Positions 1 to 9,898 of a DNA stretch of 64,000 nt are shown one piece after another. Positions within the stretch are counted from its first letter, which is position 1. Each line of letters opens with the position of its first letter. The stretch comes from Arthrinium phaeospermum (Eukaryota; Ascomycota; Sordariomycetes; Amphisphaeriales; Apiosporaceae): positions 3,596,001 through 3,660,000 of the forward strand of contig QYRS01000004.1 of assembly GCA_006503535.1 (NCBI GenBank). The letters run 5' to 3'. The notes below the pieces were generated by a model. That model saw only the letters and a program-made list of their open reading frames with translations. It was not told the DNA's origin and made no database searches. The translations under genes were made by a program, and so were the position numbers.

Positions 1-1945
1 TTGGAGGGTACAGAAGAAGGACTAGCCAAAAACGGATAAAAGCTGGAAGTGATCAACGGATTGGGATAGATTTGGAATGGTAATATGAACGATATCCTAG
101 CGGGATCACCTTTGGCGCTTAGAGATGGCATGGTCGAGTGTCGAAAGGGGTTTCTTATTGCCACATGCTATCCCGAAAATGTCTACATACATTCTCGGCA
201 TGCGATATACAGTAATAGATAAGTACATTATGCCTGATCTAGACGACTGTTTAGTTTTTCGTAACATTTTATTCTAACAAATGGGTTTGACGAAGCCACT
301 GACAGCTACGAACGATAGTTAACAGATTTGGCATTTCAAGAACTGCCGACCTAGCTTCACGAACGGTTATATTTCTCTGTTTCGTATATTCCGGTCAACT
401 ACAGACCAACATCCTTCTTACTTCATCGTTTTGGAAACATAGACAGTATAGCGATCCCACTCTCATCATCATAAAACAAAGGAACGACGGTCACCGATGG
501 CTAAAAATAGAAGATGAGGAGAGATGGTTTGGTGTTGGAGTGATGCTTTCCGAAAATCGTCTGCTGCGGCGTACGGGCCACCAACACGGCCAGATCACCA
601 ACACAATCGGCCGAGATCGACTGCTCAAATTGAACACCCCTCTCCTCTTTCGTGGCCAATATCCTGACTTCTTTCGTCTCCTGATGGCAGCGTAAGTTCT
701 GAAGGGCAAGGTTCCCGGCACGAGAGGTCATCAACAAGACCCTTCCGGCTTCGAGTGGTAAGCACTATCACTAAGTACGCTGGTATGTTGGAACGTCAGG
801 TTTTGGAGCCTCTGCTCGATCTCCATGCCACCATGTGGCTCCCGAACTATGTCAACAAGACCGTGAACACCTTCGCCTCTCACATTGGTCCGCACCAACC
901 CCATGCCATGACCGGGCTGTGTTACACCGACACCGGACAGCAGACCGTCAGATCCAACCAGCGCTCGGGACGGATGACTGAGGCCGAAAGGCAAGCCAAT
1001 GGTGAACTGGTACTCACGTGTTTCAAGTACAGGACCATAATCTTCGCGGCATCAGAATGAGAACCGAAGATGGGCGTATGACTCTGCGTACCGAGAGTGT
1101 AACCATGATCCAGGCCAGAATGTTGAGTTCTTTGGCTTCGTGGTCGCGCCCGGTATATTTTACCTTCCGGCCCGCAATTGTCTGTTTCTGGTCCTTATCC
1201 TTTTGGTATCTCTTGGCCGCCCGAGGTTGTCGCTACCCACAACACTGCCCGGCTGTCGAGGTTTCATAGGCTGCTTCATCACCTTCGCCTACGAGTTCCG
1301 ACCAGCCTCCTGCCCCGTTAAGGTCGGTTGCTGCTGACAGCGTTAATGGGCGTAATAATTCTTTTATCTTGTCTAATAATTTCATTCTCTTCTTCCACTT
1401 TTTTCCGTTTATACGCAGCGACTACGACAGGATGATATTCTCTCCGATCTAAGTTTACGTTCACGTGAATAACTATATATGCCCTTTTTATAATTAGTAT
1501 TTCTCGGTAAGAGGTAATCGCTAATGAATCAAGCTTAATTGAAAGTGCAATCTGCCGGCTTGTAAATTACTGGGTGTTTACTATGCGCTTCTTGTATCGC
1601 CAGCTTGGGCGTCGGCACGCCTGATGTAATATCCCGCCTCAGACTACAGTACATACGAACGCCGCATAATCGTACAAGGTGAAACAAACTAAATAATCTG
1701 TCGGATAATCTAGCCAATAAGAAACACCCATCCTGCTACACCGAAGCCACAAGTGCTTACACTCATGCCGTCTACCAATCCCCAGCAGGATGTTGCCATA
1801 TCTGCAATGTTCGTATCATCCTGGAAGGCATGCCCGTCAGCTACGCGGGTCTGAACTGACGTCTACATAAACCAGTGAAAGGAAGACATGTCTGAAAACT
1901 TTCCAACTCCCATTGTCGCCTACAACGTTTCCTTTCGAGGGCTCA
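1..1945. other. Intergenic/accessory DNA, no supported gene
   Basis: No convincing gene is visible. The stretch is rather AT-rich, especially 1330-1720. Short open frames overlap on both strands between 490 and 1060, but they have no clear start context, signal peptide, domain motif or consistent splice pattern. They could be a decayed gene. I cannot name one. Confidence 0.5.
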
Positions 1946-1951
1946 TATAAA
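1946..1951 (+). promoter_or_regulatory. TATA box of the cysteine-rich peptide gene
   Basis: The hexamer TATAAA lies about 156 bp upstream of the ATG at 2107. It fits a core promoter with a leader of roughly 100 bases. The match is seen directly; its function is inferred. Confidence 0.5.
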
Positions 1952-2106
1952 CCCCATTATCCGGTAAGTTGAGGAGTTCCACCACTGAAGCACCAACACC
2001 TTTACCTCACCACGTACTCTTTATTCAGGAAGACAAGCATTTTTAATAGAGCATAACAAACAGAAGCAAGTAGTTACTTTATCATCCGAGGAAACAACAT
2101 CACATC

Positions 2107-2419
2107 ATGCTAGCTCTCAAGCTAATCGTTGCCGTCACGGGCTTGACCGGATTTGCAGCGGCCGGTCCAGTGGTAAGTATCTATTTCACTTTGGCAACCT
2201 ATCTTGCCAACAACGTACCGAGTGTGGTAGGACTGACTGATCTCGTACCTCATCAAGGCTGGGCACGGCAACGCCGTCAAGATGCGGGACAACGGCTTTT
2301 CTTCCGTTCCCGGGCTGTTGGAGAAGCGTTGCACCGAATGCGAGTGCCCTGGTTTTGAGGGGGCTTGCTGCTGCCGGTTCTCGGATTGCTGCTGTGACGC
2401 GGATGATTACTCGTGTTGA
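2107..2419 (+). CDS. Small secreted cysteine-rich peptide precursor (prepropeptide)
   Basis: This is a two-exon gene: exon 1 is 2107-2172 and exon 2 is 2258-2419. The 85-bp intron has a GTAAGT donor, a CTGAC branch-like site about 20 bases before the acceptor, and an AAG acceptor. The splice is phase 0 and gives 75 residues. Residues 1-20 are a hydrophobic signal peptide ending in small residues. A spacer follows and ends in LLEKR, a Lys-Arg site of the Kex2 type. The remaining 29 residues hold ten cysteines at mature positions 1, 4, 6, 13-15, 20-22 and 29, including two CCC triplets, and are acidic towards the end. The unspliced frame also stays open to 2358 but gives a nonsense tail, so the splice decides the product. 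I recognise no family. A secreted effector-like, metal-binding or defence peptide is possible, but its role is unknown. Confidence 0.72.
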
Positions 2420-2634
2420 TGAGGTCGGGGGATATTGTTGACAGCAGTATATTACGTTTCTTAGTATGATGCTGTCCTGTTATTGTTTTGTTGGGTTTGA
2501 AAACGTGTAACATTTCACAGAAATAATAGTGCCGTTTCGTAGTATCAACGCTCTTTTTAAGCCAACGGTATTAAAATATTCGTTTCAAATGGCCTCAACC
2601 GACGACTTTGACAGTTTGCGGTCATGGCTTACAC

Positions 2635-2781
2635 ATGATCTCGTACAACTTTGGCACGAAGCCCGCCCGCAACGCTGTTCTGAGCCAGTCCATGATGAGC
2701 CTGTCGTCCACTCCGGACCTCGCCAAGATGCAGTACAACTCCGTTGGTATGAAGCCTCGGGCAAACCCAGAGATACTGTAA
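2635..2781 (+). pseudogene. Possible gene fragment or uncertain exon
   Basis: A 48-codon frame opens at the ATG at 2635 and has protein-like composition, including the stretches SYNFGTKPARNAVL and LAKMQYNSVGMKPR. It closes at 2781. A GTAAGG donor overlaps its last codons, so it could be an exon. I find no matching downstream exon and recognise no family. It may be a relic or a chance frame. Confidence 0.2.
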
Positions 2782-4082
2782 GGGTACGGTTTCTATTGAC
2801 TAGCAACACTTCGGCGCTGCGCGCCTCCGTTCTGCTCCAAGCAATCGTAGCGAAGGGTACGGCCGCGTACGCCGACACCCGTCACCAGCTGCCCCGTCAA
2901 CGCCAGCCAGCCCCCTACCAGCTACTCCCTCCTCGTCGACGCCAGCCCCTTTCCCATACCGAAGCTATCCCCTCGCGAGGACGCCCTCTAGTGCAATACG
3001 TCATCTAGTGTACGCCCTCCCGTCGCCGGCCAAGATCCTTTTCCGGCCAGGACTCCCTTCCGGCCAGGACTCTCTCTCTCCCTCGTCGATACCACTGCCT
3101 CCTCCACGCCGTACGGCTACCCACGCATGCGTACGGCTCCGGGCGACGCAGCACGGGCCCCCCTTGGCAGCGAATTGAGTCACGTGAACGTTTTTTTTTT
3201 GTATGAGGCTTGGCGACTTTGGTACTATTACTATAGATGTTGTTGCACGAGGAACGAAAAGGATCTCTGATGCCGAATTACGGAAGTTCTAGCTAAATGT
3301 CGATGTGGGGCTCACGGACCACTGGTATGGGGCCGTGACAGATACTACCAATTGCGAGACTCGTAGGGTAGAGTTGAGACGGGACGGGAGAGGAAGATGG
3401 TTCAATTGGCATTGGCCTATTAATTGGGCCAATCACCTCAAACTATCTGTTGGCGGTGGCGCAGCCACCAGCTACAGTTGTGGCACTGCCTTACATCGAC
3501 GAGGAGGATGAAGAGTCACACTTTCGATGCAACACTGTCTTCTGCCTTCTGTCGAGCACGGCAAAATCGTCACCTTCTTGCGCCGAGACTTGCGGCGTGG
3601 AGCAGTCGTGGCGGTGGCGTCGCACGCCCATGGACAGACACGGCGACGGAGCCTGAAGTGTCGGCCGCTTTACCCCTCTGCCACATGCTACAACACCTGG
3701 CACAAGAAGGACGTCGCATCGGGTAGTCATGTCCTGCGGGATCTTTGGAACTGCGTGCTGGATGCTTTCCTAGTGGTAGGAACCACTGACGACCAAGGAG
3801 ATCACGACTATAAGGCTTTGGTCGAGCGAATGGCCGCGGCACATGGACGGTACAGGGATACGGGTTATGTCACGGATAGGGTACGAAACCGAGTGTGTAA
3901 GCGCTATTAGGAATGGTAAAAAGGCATCTTTTTGACTCAGCAGAGGTTCTTCTTTGTCCAGTTGTTTTCCTTGCCGGAGATTGAAACGGTAAGCTTGTTC
4001 AGGCACCACCCAGTGTCGTTGGAGGACCAGAACAGCCCCAGCAGATCTTCCCAAGAACAGCCTCGAACTTGATGCTGCCGCT
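2782..4082. other. Intergenic DNA, no supported gene
   Basis: Several overlapping frames of up to about 130 codons occur between 3300 and 3910 on both strands. None shows a recognisable domain or a coherent exon chain. A short direct repeat, TTCCGGCCAGGACTC, occurs twice around 3040-3070. Confidence 0.4.
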
Positions 4083-4519
4083 CTATTCGGCATCAACAGG
4101 CAGAGCATCACGCTCAGCTTGGAGAGCACGAAGTCTCTGTCTCAGCTCTCCTTCATCAACGTCAACTTCTACGCTGTCTTCGCCCTTGATAGGCGGCTCT
4201 TGCTTGCTGAAAACGGTGGGTAAGCGGCATTGTAACACGAAGATTGAACTGAAGAAGACCATTGGCGTGTTCATACTTACCATGCTTCCGCTTTGTATAT
4301 CTTTGGGAACGGGTCTGGTCGCCGGTACTGCTCGTACTCGGGATGGCGATGCTGTCTTGGGCCCAATACAGCAGCTCCACATTCCTCAGCCAGCTGGAGT
4401 CGGGCCCATGGCTTATCGGTCATCGCACAAATGTCGCTCAGGGCAGGGTCTTCTGTATCAGAAGGAAGGAGCTTCCTCCACGGCTGGACTTTCTGGATAT
4501 CCAGATGAGTGACAGACAT
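4083..4519 (-). CDS. Small orphan protein of 120 residues
   Basis: This is a two-exon minus-strand gene: exon 1 is 4519-4281 and exon 2 is 4206-4083. The 74-bp intron has a GTAAGT donor, a GCTTACC branch-like site and a TTTTCAG acceptor. The phases fit exactly (239 + 124 nt = 121 codons including the stop). The product is charged and hydrophilic, with no signal peptide or membrane segment. Its C-terminus is an acidic stretch followed by a Leu/Arg/Glu helix (GELRQRLRALQAERD) that could form a short coiled coil. It diverges from the oxidase gene starting at 4945, with 425 bp between the two ATGs, so the two may share a promoter region. I do not recognise the family. Clean splicing makes it more credible than the antisense frames in the same place. 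Confidence 0.55.
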
Positions 4520-4944
4520 TTCGCAGGTCTTGGCGGTTTGGATAGGTTGTCAATGGTTGGGGTATCCGGCTTGGAAGGGTATGGGAAAGCTGCCGACTTC
4601 TTCCAGTTCAAATACGCAGGCTTTGGTGCAAAGATTGCATTACCAGGCAAGTGAGGGGAACGAGGCCTGTACTGCTTCTGATGCATGAGGCCATATGTCG
4701 TGTGAGTGTGTATTACCGAGAACCAAGCTTTCTGTTATCTTCTCACGTTACTCCCGCACTCCCTGTTGCACCGGGAAGTGCTTGGATGGGAAGCACAGCA
4801 TATTTCGTTCTTCAGGGTGACACATGGACCGACTCCAGATGCAAAGAGGCCAGTCGATGGAGGGACAAACAACAAGATAACCCTGGCATTTCTTTTTTGA
4901 TTTTGGGGAAGTCTGGCCCACAGATCGTCTACGATACAACGACC

Positions 4945-5961
4945 ATGGGCAACAAAGTCTATGCCCCTCTTGCTTTCCTTCGTGATCTCAAGATTTATGA
5001 AGTCGAGAAGCCATATCACCTTACCCTGACCAAAGACAGGGAGTCTGATTCGGTGATTACTAACATCGCACATGATGTCTACGATAACGTGGAGGTTACC
5101 GACATCCGAGATGGCGAGAATAAGTTCCACCTAGATATTCATGGCTTCCAGCTGGCAAAGCACGAAATGCAGATGCCCAAGAACGATTTTGCCAGCCTGG
5201 AGGCTCGAGCTCAGTACGCATCAGAGATGCAAAGCTTCCTCAAGGCGTTCCTCGGCGCCAAGGATGTTCGCCTGATGCACTACAAAGTCAGAGATCGCAA
5301 CTTAACAGCACAACCTGGAGTAGAGAATGAGGGCAACATCCGAGGGCGGCCTATACCTGGTGCTCATATTGGTATGTTGTTTCCTTTTGGAGGTTTACGT
5401 ACCATGCTAAAACATGACAGATGCCTCACCGGAGGGTGCGTTGCGTCGAATCAAACTCCACTGGCCTTTGGAGACCGAGGAACTGCAGAAGCAACGCATC
5501 CAAATCCTGAAGTTAGGTCCTTCTTAGATATGTTGAAGCATTCTGCTAAAAGAGAACAGCGTATGGAGACCCCTCAAGTTACAGCTTAAGAGCTGGCCCA
5601 TGGCATTTTGCGATGTACGCAGTGTCGAATCTGAAGACATGGTGCTGGCAGACCAGATATCACCAGGTTTCCAGGGCGAAAACACCTTGCTGTACTTTAA
5701 CCCAAAGCAGAGGTTCTACTACGTCTCGGAACAGCAGCAGAATGAGGTGTGGATCTTTAAGCAGTTTGACTCCTTGATGGGCGTTGCTGGAGGTGGGTGC
5801 TGGCCAGACCTTTGATGCCATGCCATACACAGCAAGGGAAACAGCTGATACGATTTACAGGATGTCCTCACACTTCCTTTCAGCTAGATACGCAACCTCA
5901 ACCATCCAACACAGGCGAGGAGGACCAGAGTGTGGAGATAGCGGTGCTGGTGGTGTACTAG
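4945..5961 (+). CDS. CmcJ/NvfI/AsaB-like oxygenase (hydroxylase/desaturase family)
   Basis: There are four exons: 4945-5371, 5421-5511, 5560-5792 and 5861-5961. Together they encode 283 residues, about the usual length. The start at MGNKVYAPLAFLRDL matches the N-terminus typical of the family; the longer open frame upstream reads through leader DNA. Family landmarks follow in order: EKPYHLTL, DVYDNVEVTDIRD, HGFQL, KDVRLMHYKVR, RIKLHWP, VWRPLK, WPMAFCD, NTLLYFNPKQRFYYVS, WIFKQFDS and a final GGCPHTSF block. The HID motif, whose Asp codon is split by intron 1, and the late PH His are good candidates for a 2-His-1-carboxylate iron site. That role is inferred from the Fe/2-oxoglutarate members of this group. 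Such enzymes often tailor secondary metabolites. No backbone synthase lies in this window; a P450 and an acyltransferase lie 5-8 kb downstream. Confidence 0.82.
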
Positions 5962-7487
5962 GACTGGGGTGCGACTGTCCCTCACAACAAGGTGACGGCT
6001 TCGTATAGAATCACTGATATTCATTTCGATTGTCTGGCCTGTTTTGCTGCATTGATTGATGTCCGTGCGCTAGCTAGCGCGCCACAGCTTGAAAGGCGCC
6101 CAGGCGGCGTGTGATAGTACAATACAAGCACAATGTGTCAGGGTGAACTGCTGTGATTCCCGCCTAACGTGCAGCCCATTTCGACCACTACCACTGCCAC
6201 TACCATTGCCACTACCATTGCCACTACCATTGCCACTACCACTGCTACTACCACTGCTACTACCACTGCTACTACCACTGCTACGCCTGCCAGCGTATCG
6301 TTCCTATCGTCAATTATTTCCACCGTATCCCAGAATGCAACTTCAGGGCCAAGTTGCCATCATTGCCATCGCCGCCCTCCTTTTCTCATGGCCTCCGACG
6401 CCTCCCTCGCTACCACCAACCGAACAACTGCCCCAGCAAGGCCTGAGCCCAAGAATGTCTAGCGTTCGGGTCCCAGCTCGCGCCGACGTCAACAATGCCG
6501 CCAACCCCATCCCCCTTCTCCCCCGAGCCTCCCTCGAATAGTGCCATGACTGGCATTCCGACACGCGCGATACGAAGGGCTGCCAACTACTACAAGTCCT
6601 GTTCCGCTTCAAGCTCCCAGCGAGGCCTCAGTCACCATCCAAGGCATGTCAGTTCCTTATCAAGTTGTCGCGAACCGTGGCAGACGGCAGACCTCAGTCT
6701 GCCGCTAGTCACGATCATGCTGACGGTGGTATTGATCATCGAAATAATGGTAAGTTTTCTCGAAAGAATAAATACGAACGTAATAAAAATGGCGACGACG
6801 AGGCTCACGATCGATATTAGAAGTTTTTTTTTTTCGCGCGTCGTTTCGCGGCCGCGGGCAATGTCGTCGACTGCTGACTACGGCAGCGTAACGATACGTA
6901 ATATGCGCAACGCTGACGAACATTGCGATGCCGGTTAAACAACTCTTTACAATCGTGACCCGGTCGTTATCAAACGACGTAGACCTGTACGCGTTCATGT
7001 AACGTTGCGAAATCTAGCGTAACGAGACGCAGCTGGTTGCGATGGCTATAATTTAACGCAATGCCGTTATTGACACGTTTCGATAATAGCTACGACGACC
7101 GGGTCACGACTGTAAAGTAAACGTTATATTGCGCTTCGGCCGTTGCGTATAACTCTTGTTATGTTGCGTAGCGACCATGCGCAGACCTGCGCAAAAAGGA
7201 CGTCTACTCGGCCGTCCCGGGTCAAAAATGCGTAAGTCGATATAACCGTTGCACTGTCGTTTCGCTATTAGTCGACGCCCGTTATTCCGGCGCAATACTC
7301 GATCACGCTACGTTCATTATTGCTAACGGGCCATGACGCAGTGAAATCGCGATAAGAAATATTTATATCACGGCCGCTCGCGAGTTCGTTTTTCCTTTTT
7401 TTCGATATTATTCCCGAAACGAAATACACACTCGTACCGTTAATATTTCGTTAATACGACGTTCACATTATTTTCGAAACTTACATC
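5962..7487. other. Intergenic DNA with minisatellite and CpG/TpA-rich tract
   Basis: No firm gene is seen. A 68-codon frame at 6335-6541 begins with a hydrophobic segment (MQLQGQVAIIAIAALLFSW) and could encode a tiny secreted protein, but nothing else supports it. The stretch includes the 12-bp minisatellite at 6184-6284 and, from about 6725, sequence of unusual dinucleotide composition. Confidence 0.5.
6184..6284. repeat. 12-bp minisatellite
   Basis: Units of the form CCACTACCATTG change midway into CTACTACCACTG, about eight copies in all. One frame reads it as Thr/Ala/Ile repeats, the next as Pro-Leu repeats. Its length, a multiple of three, keeps frames open through it, which explains the long but unconvincing open frames here. 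Confidence 0.85.
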
Positions 7488-7640
7488 ATGCCGACTACTT
7501 CTCGAAATATCGCGAACGTCGCCGTCGCGAACGAGCTTCGATCGACCGAGATCGAAATACGTGCCGGCGTGTCGATGATTCGCGACATGAACACGCCCGA
7601 GAACGTCCGGACGTACGGCTTCGTCCTCGGCAGCCCGCAA
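6725..7640. other. CpG- and TpA-rich tract with RIP-like dinucleotide bias
   Basis: A hand count over 6961-7080 gives 15 CpG, TpA/ApT = 10/8 = 1.25, and (CpA+TpG)/(ApC+GpT) = 13/21 = 0.62. Both ratios lie on the RIP side of the thresholds in common use (above 0.89 and below 1.03). The bias runs into the first 100-150 bp of the NACHT gene and then gives way abruptly to ordinary GC-rich coding sequence. C-to-T change at CpA that spares CpG would give this look. The boundaries are judged by eye. Confidence 0.5.
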
Positions 7641-8918
7641 TTTCAAGACTGGCTCGCAGCGCCCGGCTCGGCCGCGCTCGGCATCGTGGGATCCGGCGGC
7701 ACGGGCAAGACCATCGTCTCGGGCCTGATCTACCAGGGCCTGCGCGCAGACCTCCCGGCCGGCGACGTCTGCGTCTTCTACCACTGCAGCCCCCTGAAGA
7801 CCGCCACCCCCGCCGCCATCCTCAAGGCCATGATCTGGGCCGTCTTCGACCAGCGGCCGGACGTCACCCTGGTCTCGGCGGCGGCAGACCGCGCCAAGAA
7901 CGACGACGACGACGACGAGTACTGGGGAGGCCGGGTCCGCGACGCCAACGACCGGATCCCAGCCCTCTGGAACCTCTTCGCCGCCCTGGCCCGCAAGCTC
8001 GGCGGCACGGTCTGGCTGGTCCTCGACAGCGTCCACGACTGCGACGACGCGGTCCAGGCCCTGCTGTCGCAGCTCGCCCGCGCGGCCCGGCGCACGAGCA
8101 TGGCGGTCAAGATCGCGGCCACGTCGCGCACCCCCCGCCGCTTCGCCGACGCCGGCATCGACTGGCTGGCCTACACCGCGGCGGACCTGGCGCCCGGCGT
8201 CGAGGCCTACGCCCGCGCGCGCCTGGCGGAGATGGACGTCGTTCGCTCTGGCAAGCTGGACGGTGCTCGGCTGCTGCCTGCGGTCGTCGCGGCCACCGGT
8301 CGCATGGGCGGCGGGCACTTCTGGGCAAGGGCGGTGCTGAACCAGCTGCAGCACAAGCGCTCGACCGAGGCGGCGCTCCGGAGCCTCGAGCGGCTGGTCG
8401 ACCCCGCGCAGCTCGGCGACAGCCTGCTCTCGCGGCTGACGCGCGACAGCGACAGCGACGACGACGAGGACCGACGACGGGCGGCCTTCCCGCTGTGCGT
8501 GTACGGCGCAGTGGTCAAGAGCCCCGCGACCTGCTCCGTCGCGGACATCCAGGCGGTGATCGCGCCCCGCTACCCCGGCGCCACCCAGGAGGAGATCCGA
8601 GACGTCCTGGACTCCCGCCTGCAGGGGCTGTTCGCGGCGGTCAATGGCGGGTACGTGCGGGTGACGAGCGAGATCAAGGCTTGTCAAGGCAGCACGGTCG
8701 AGGGCCTCCGGGTCAAGGCCGAGGCGGTGGAGCGACGGGCTGGCGCAATGCAGTCCTTCAAGGATGCCACAGCTGCGGCCCGGCAGTACGTGGCGGATGC
8801 GGAGGCTCTGGAACGTGAGAGGGACACTCAGTTGTGCGCATGGCTGGCGCGGGTAAAGATGGCATGCGGTATTGCCATTGTCAGTGTGGCGGTTTTGATG
8901 TTGAAGTTGACCTTGTAG
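7488..8918 (+). CDS. NACHT/STAND-type P-loop NTPase with C-terminal membrane segment
   Basis: This is a single-exon frame of 476 residues. The NTPase core starts early. Residues 44-58 (GFVLGSPQFQDWLAA) resemble the fungal NLR lead-in where a short patch is cut off from an upstream effector domain. Walker A is GIVGSGGTGKT at 65-75, and a Walker B-like strand (VWLVLDSVHD) lies at about 175-184. An acidic loop (DDDDDEYW) sits at about 139-145 and another (DSDSDDDED) further on. There are no ankyrin, WD40 or TPR repeats. The last 80 residues form a helical region ending in a hydrophobic segment (about 458-474, CGIAIVSVAVLMLKLTL) that looks like a tail anchor. Fungal NLRs usually have an N-terminal effector domain and C-terminal repeats, and this protein lacks both. 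It may be a truncated NLR, a decoy or a membrane-tethered NTPase. Codons after about residue 50 are GC-rich and look maintained. Confidence 0.7.
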   Translation: MPTTSRNIANVAVANELRSTEIEIRAGVSMIRDMNTPENVRTYGFVLGSPQFQDWLAAPGSAALGIVGSGGTGKTIVSGLIYQGLRADLPAGDVCVFYHCSPLKTATPAAILKAMIWAVFDQRPDVTLVSAAADRAKNDDDDDEYWGGRVRDANDRIPALWNLFAALARKLGGTVWLVLDSVHDCDDAVQALLSQLARAARRTSMAVKIAATSRTPRRFADAGIDWLAYTAADLAPGVEAYARARLAEMDVVRSGKLDGARLLPAVVAATGRMGGGHFWARAVLNQLQHKRSTEAALRSLERLVDPAQLGDSLLSRLTRDSDSDDDEDRRRAAFPLCVYGAVVKSPATCSVADIQAVIAPRYPGATQEEIRDVLDSRLQGLFAAVNGGYVRVTSEIKACQGSTVEGLRVKAEAVERRAGAMQSFKDATAAARQYVADAEALERERDTQLCAWLARVKMACGIAIVSVAVLMLKLTL

Positions 8919-9553
8919 AACTCGGCAACGGGATGGCGGTACAGATCGGAATACGAGGGATATAAAGATGTTGGGCTGTCATAGCATATTTCGTTGCAAT
9001 GCCATTTCATATGTTGACCTTGATCAAACAACATGCTCTTGTCTATACCGCTGACTGACAAGCCTAACCCACGCCTTGGTTCCCCCCAGGCCTATGTTGA
9101 GCGTTTGCGACACTGCCTTGACCAGAATCAGGCCCCGGAGCCCTACGTCACGGAGCCCTGCGTCAGACTCCCAGCTTGGATCTTGAAAAACTTACGAACA
9201 GAGCTATCTTGGGTTGTTTAATATCTATATATTTGATCCGCGATACGGCGCATAGCACACAAAGCGAATGTATCAACCTATACGACTGTCCACGGGCGGA
9301 CATCCTGGCCAGTGGCATATGCATTTTCTTCGGCCGCAGCGTCTTAAGGCTGCTTCAAGGCGATATAAACTGATTTCGCATACATAAGAAGATATTCAAG
9401 TCTTATAGAACAGAATTAAACTTTCCGGCTACATGCAAGAAGTTGGCATAGCGGGTTAGCGAAGTAGGCAATCGGGATCTGTTTAAATTACATCTTCGCG
9501 AAGATTGCTCGCCGCGTCGGTGCGATCTGGACAATGCTCCATAGCGTCAAAAG
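8919..9553. other. Intergenic DNA, no supported gene
   Basis: Only short chance frames are present. The sequence is AT-rich after about 9230. It lies between the NACHT gene and a transposase-like relic. Confidence 0.55.
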
Positions 9554-9898
9554 CTAGGCGGACAACGCCCGTCGTCGGCGCCGCTCCTTCCTCTTTTTCT
9601 CGCGCTCCTTGGCCAGCTTACGCTCGAGCGTTTCAATCTCGTCCTTTTGTTGTTTGTTCGTCTCCCTGAGCCGCTGGTTTTCTTGCCTGAGGCGCTTCTC
9701 TTTTTGCGACCATCTGATTGCTTCAGTGGCAAGATCCACAGCGCCCTGGACCTTGAGTAATGCTACCTCTAAATACATTACGTGGATGCTTGCGTCGTGA
9801 GAGAGAGAGCGATAGAGCGAGATAGCGAGACGGCGGGTCTGAGTTTGCTGCACAGATGATATCGCTTGGTTCTTTGAGGGACGCTGATGGTGTATCAA
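9554..9898 (-). mobile_element. Probable C-terminal relic of a pogo/Fot1-type DDE transposase
   Basis: A 114-codon minus-strand frame ends in a long charged helix (EKRLRQENQRLRETNKQQ, then a Lys/Arg-rich tail RKERRRRRALSA). An N-terminal part mentions paired hydrophobic helices and a low-complexity stretch. This arrangement, a helix with a REEN/RxTN-like heptad pattern followed by a basic tail, is typical of the C-terminus of fungal pogo/Fot1-like transposases. No DDE catalytic core, helix-turn-helix domain or terminal inverted repeat is visible nearby, so only a remnant would be left. The alternative is an unrelated small coiled-coil protein; the start codon is not supported by context. Confidence 0.35.

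Noticed and set aside
755..1060. 101-codon plus-strand frame and overlapping minus-strand frames
   Set aside because: No motif and no coherent exon chain; at most a relic.
3727..3775. MSCGIFG start resembling the glutamine-amidotransferase N-terminus
   Set aside because: The similarity ends after a few residues and the frame closes within 15 codons; chance match.
7440..8687. 415-codon minus-strand frame opposite the NACHT gene
   Set aside because: Composition (Val/Arg/Gly/Asp-rich) is typical of a GC shadow; the plus strand has Walker A and B.
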